Part shown: positions 63,501 through 64,000 of the stretch, one piece after another
How positions within the stretch are numbered: position 1 is the first letter of the stretch
Layout of the letters: each line of letters opens with the position of its first letter
Source of the DNA: Rhizobium cauense
GTDB taxonomy: Bacteria > Pseudomonadota > Alphaproteobacteria > Rhizobiales > Rhizobiaceae
Reading direction: 5' to 3'
Assembly: GCF_019511525.1 (NCBI RefSeq)
Contig: NZ_JAEUAT010000006.1
Location: 124,001 to 188,000, forward strand
DNA: 64,000 nt
Position numbers and translations under genes: made by a program
Notes under the pieces: model-generated
Database searches by the model: none
Told to the model about the DNA's origin: nothing
Seen by the model: only the letters and a program-made list of their open reading frames with translations

Positions 63501-63910
63501 AGCTCAGCGTTCGCGCCAGAGCGTCAATCGACATCCCCGCCCTGTCACCTGACGCGAAACTGGTTCTTGAGCGAGCTCGCGATGCGTTCGATCGGAACGA
63601 CCTCCAGTCGGGTCTGGAGTTTGCCCTTGTCGACAAACAAGTAAAGGCGGAGCTGGACAGTTTTGCAAACGCCGTTTGCGTGCGTTTCGGCGAGCGCACT
63701 TTTCTCGGAATCGCATCAAAGAGCCCGGACGGCGCGACGTATCGGTTGGTCACGTCGGGCATGACACCCTCACAGAAGTCCGAGATCAGGAGCGCCTGGG
63801 AGTGCATGCGAGCGGTTCAGCAACTCTCCGCTCACGAACGGACCGTGACTGCGATCAAAGAGGTGGAAGCGCTTAGGCAGACAAAGAGTAACGGACTTTC
63901 CCTCAAATGA
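60599..63910 (+). CDS. traA: Conjugative relaxase-helicase TraA, MOBQ type
   Basis: 1103 aa, the usual size. The N-terminal relaxase domain has a likely catalytic tyrosine in SAAYRHCARM and the metal-binding histidine triad YHDAPGNPHIHLMTTLRPL (His135, 142 and 144). Next is a TraI/RecD-like helicase with Walker A GRAGAGKTT near residue 404, FVLDEAGMVSSRQM, VGDPEQLQPIEAGAAF and HKSQGATVDRVKV. TraA nicks oriT and unwinds the strand for transfer. The start is a GTG at 60599; AGGAG lies upstream. No frameshift is seen, so it looks functional, in contrast to traG. Its stop overlaps the next ATG. Confidence 0.94.
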   Translation: MAVPHFSVTILARGAGRSAVMSAAYRHCARMEFEREARTADYTRKQGLLHEEFLIPEDAPEWLRVMTANQSASSASEAFWNAVETFEKRADAQLAKDMTLALPIELSAEQNIALVRDFVERHITVNGMVADWVYHDAPGNPHIHLMTTLRPLAENGFGAKKVALTGPDGNPLRNDAGKIVYELWAGDVDQFNALRDGWFACQNRQLALAGFAIHVDGRSYEKQGIELTPTIHLGVGTKAIERKAAGSDHEVALERLKLQEVLRADNARRIQNNPDIVLDQIAREKSVFDERDIARILHRYIDDDCLFQSLMARILQRPQTVRLDRERIEFATGLRSPAKYTTRELIRLEAEMASRAIWLSRRSSHGVHTRILAATFRSHLRLSEEQKTAIEHVAGSKRIAAVIGRAGAGKTTMMKAAHEAWEKAGYRVVGGALAGKAAEGLEKEAGILSRTLSSWELRWRKGRNQLDEKTVFVLDEAGMVSSRQMALLTEAVTKCGSKLVLVGDPEQLQPIEAGAAFRAITDRIGYAELETIYRQKEQWMRDASLDLARGKVADALAAYRAKGRMISSELKAEAADRLIADWSRDYDPAKSSLILTHLRRDVRMLNELSRSKLFERGIIDGGAAFRTDDGKRMFAAGEQIIFLRNESSLGVKNGMLAKVVEATTGRMIVAVGEGNDRRQITIEQRFYDNVDHGYATTIHKSQGATVDRVKVLASLSLDRHLTYVAMTRHREDLEVYYGRRSFAKAGGMVTLLSRQNAKETTLDYAGGPFYRQALRFAEARGLHLVNVARTLLRDQLEWTVRQRARVADFGARLAAISVRIGLLSSNAQPSPHNVAKELKPMVSGITTFPNSIDQAVEEKLAADPSLKKRWDDVATRFALVYNKPQTAFRAVDVDRFFADKASATTTLFKIANEPESFGTLKGKTGLLASKGDRQDRSTALLNAPALARNLEHYMTARGNAEHRHRVEELSVRARASIDIPALSPDAKLVLERARDAFDRNDLQSGLEFALVDKQVKAELDSFANAVCVRFGERTFLGIASKSPDGATYRLVTSGMTPSQKSEIRSAWECMRAVQQLSAHERTVTAIKEVEALRQTKSNGLSLK

Positions 63911-64000
63911 TTTCCGTGCGCGCCAGCTCAGCTATCTGGGCCCCGCTTCGTCGGCCTCTCCTCCTTCTACCGACCGTTATTATCTTGACGGTTCCGGTGG
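63907..64000 (+). CDS. traF: Conjugal transfer protein TraF, N-terminal part (cut by window end)
   Basis: Begins at ATG 63907, overlapping the traA stop (ATGA), and runs off the window. The visible 31 codons give MISVRASSAIWAPLRRPLLL, then LLPTVIILTVPV, a basic start followed by a hydrophobic span as expected for TraF, a signal-peptidase-like pilin maturation protease encoded directly after traA in rhizobial plasmids. The catalytic residues lie outside the window, so identity rests on position and N terminus. Confidence 0.75.
   Translation, partial: MISVRASSAIWAPLRRPLLLLPTVIILTVPV

Noticed and set aside
1..64000. CRISPR array, tRNA or rRNA genes
   Set aside because: No regularly spaced repeats and no recognisable tRNA or rRNA sequence were seen on either strand by eye.

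Overview
The window reads as an accessory replicon (plasmid) of a Rhizobiaceae alphaproteobacterium (Rhizobium/Agrobacterium/Sinorhizobium group). The main evidence is the right end: a rhizobial-type conjugation module (traG-traD-traC, oriT, traA, start of traF), two SyrB-family proteins, a DUF736 gene and two DUF982 genes, all typical of rhizobial plasmids. No rRNA, tRNA or CRISPR array was seen. No replication genes are visible.

Layout. (1) 1-11.7 kb is a sulfur-acquisition block: a sulfonate-type ABC transporter (two permeases, a binding protein and a frameshifted ATPase), two NtaA/SnaA/DszA-type flavin monooxygenases, an SsuD-like alkanesulfonate monooxygenase, and a sulfate transporter sbp-cysT-cysW-cysA with an intrinsic terminator between sbp and cysT. 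(2) 12-20.6 kb is mosaic: an MDR oxidoreductase, an aminotransferase cut by an IS5-family element, a CDC48/p97-type AAA ATPase, a cold-shock protein, small proteins, and a stretch of gene relics (PfkB kinase, ABC binding protein). (3) 20.6-28.4 kb holds RidA, LysR, an arginase/agmatinase-family hydrolase and a polar amino-acid ABC importer without its own ATPase, then an EptA-like lipid A phosphoethanolamine transferase, a receiver-only response regulator, and a CmoA-GGDEF chimeric relic. (4) 28.5-49 kb is a collection of single genes and regulator/target pairs: DUF982 (twice), PoxB, a Phd-VapC toxin-antitoxin pair, a frameshifted serA, a methyltransferase, LysR/MDR and LysR/SDR divergent pairs, an MscS channel with a cyclic-nucleotide-like domain, a DUF1476 (ATP synthase zeta-like) protein, TetR/membrane protein, BA14K, AraC and a Tat-exported hydrolase. 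(5) 49-54.7 kb is a hexuronate-type locus: a FadR/UxuR-like regulator and a TRAP transporter divergent from mannonate dehydratase uxuA, with a clear dyad operator between them. (6) 54.8-64 kb holds the SyrB pair, DUF736, a WGR protein and the transfer genes.

How the genes work together. The sulfur block would import sulfate and organosulfonates and release sulfite from the latter by FMNH2-dependent monooxygenases. The uxuA locus would import and dehydrate a sugar acid. Relaxase, TraC, TraD and oriT look intact, but the coupling protein traG carries about four single-base indels and a nonsense codon, so this plasmid may be mobilisable only with help. Several other genes (ssuB-like, serA, DUF736) carry single-base frameshifts. 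Either this replicon is eroding or the assembly has indel errors, and read-level checking would settle which.
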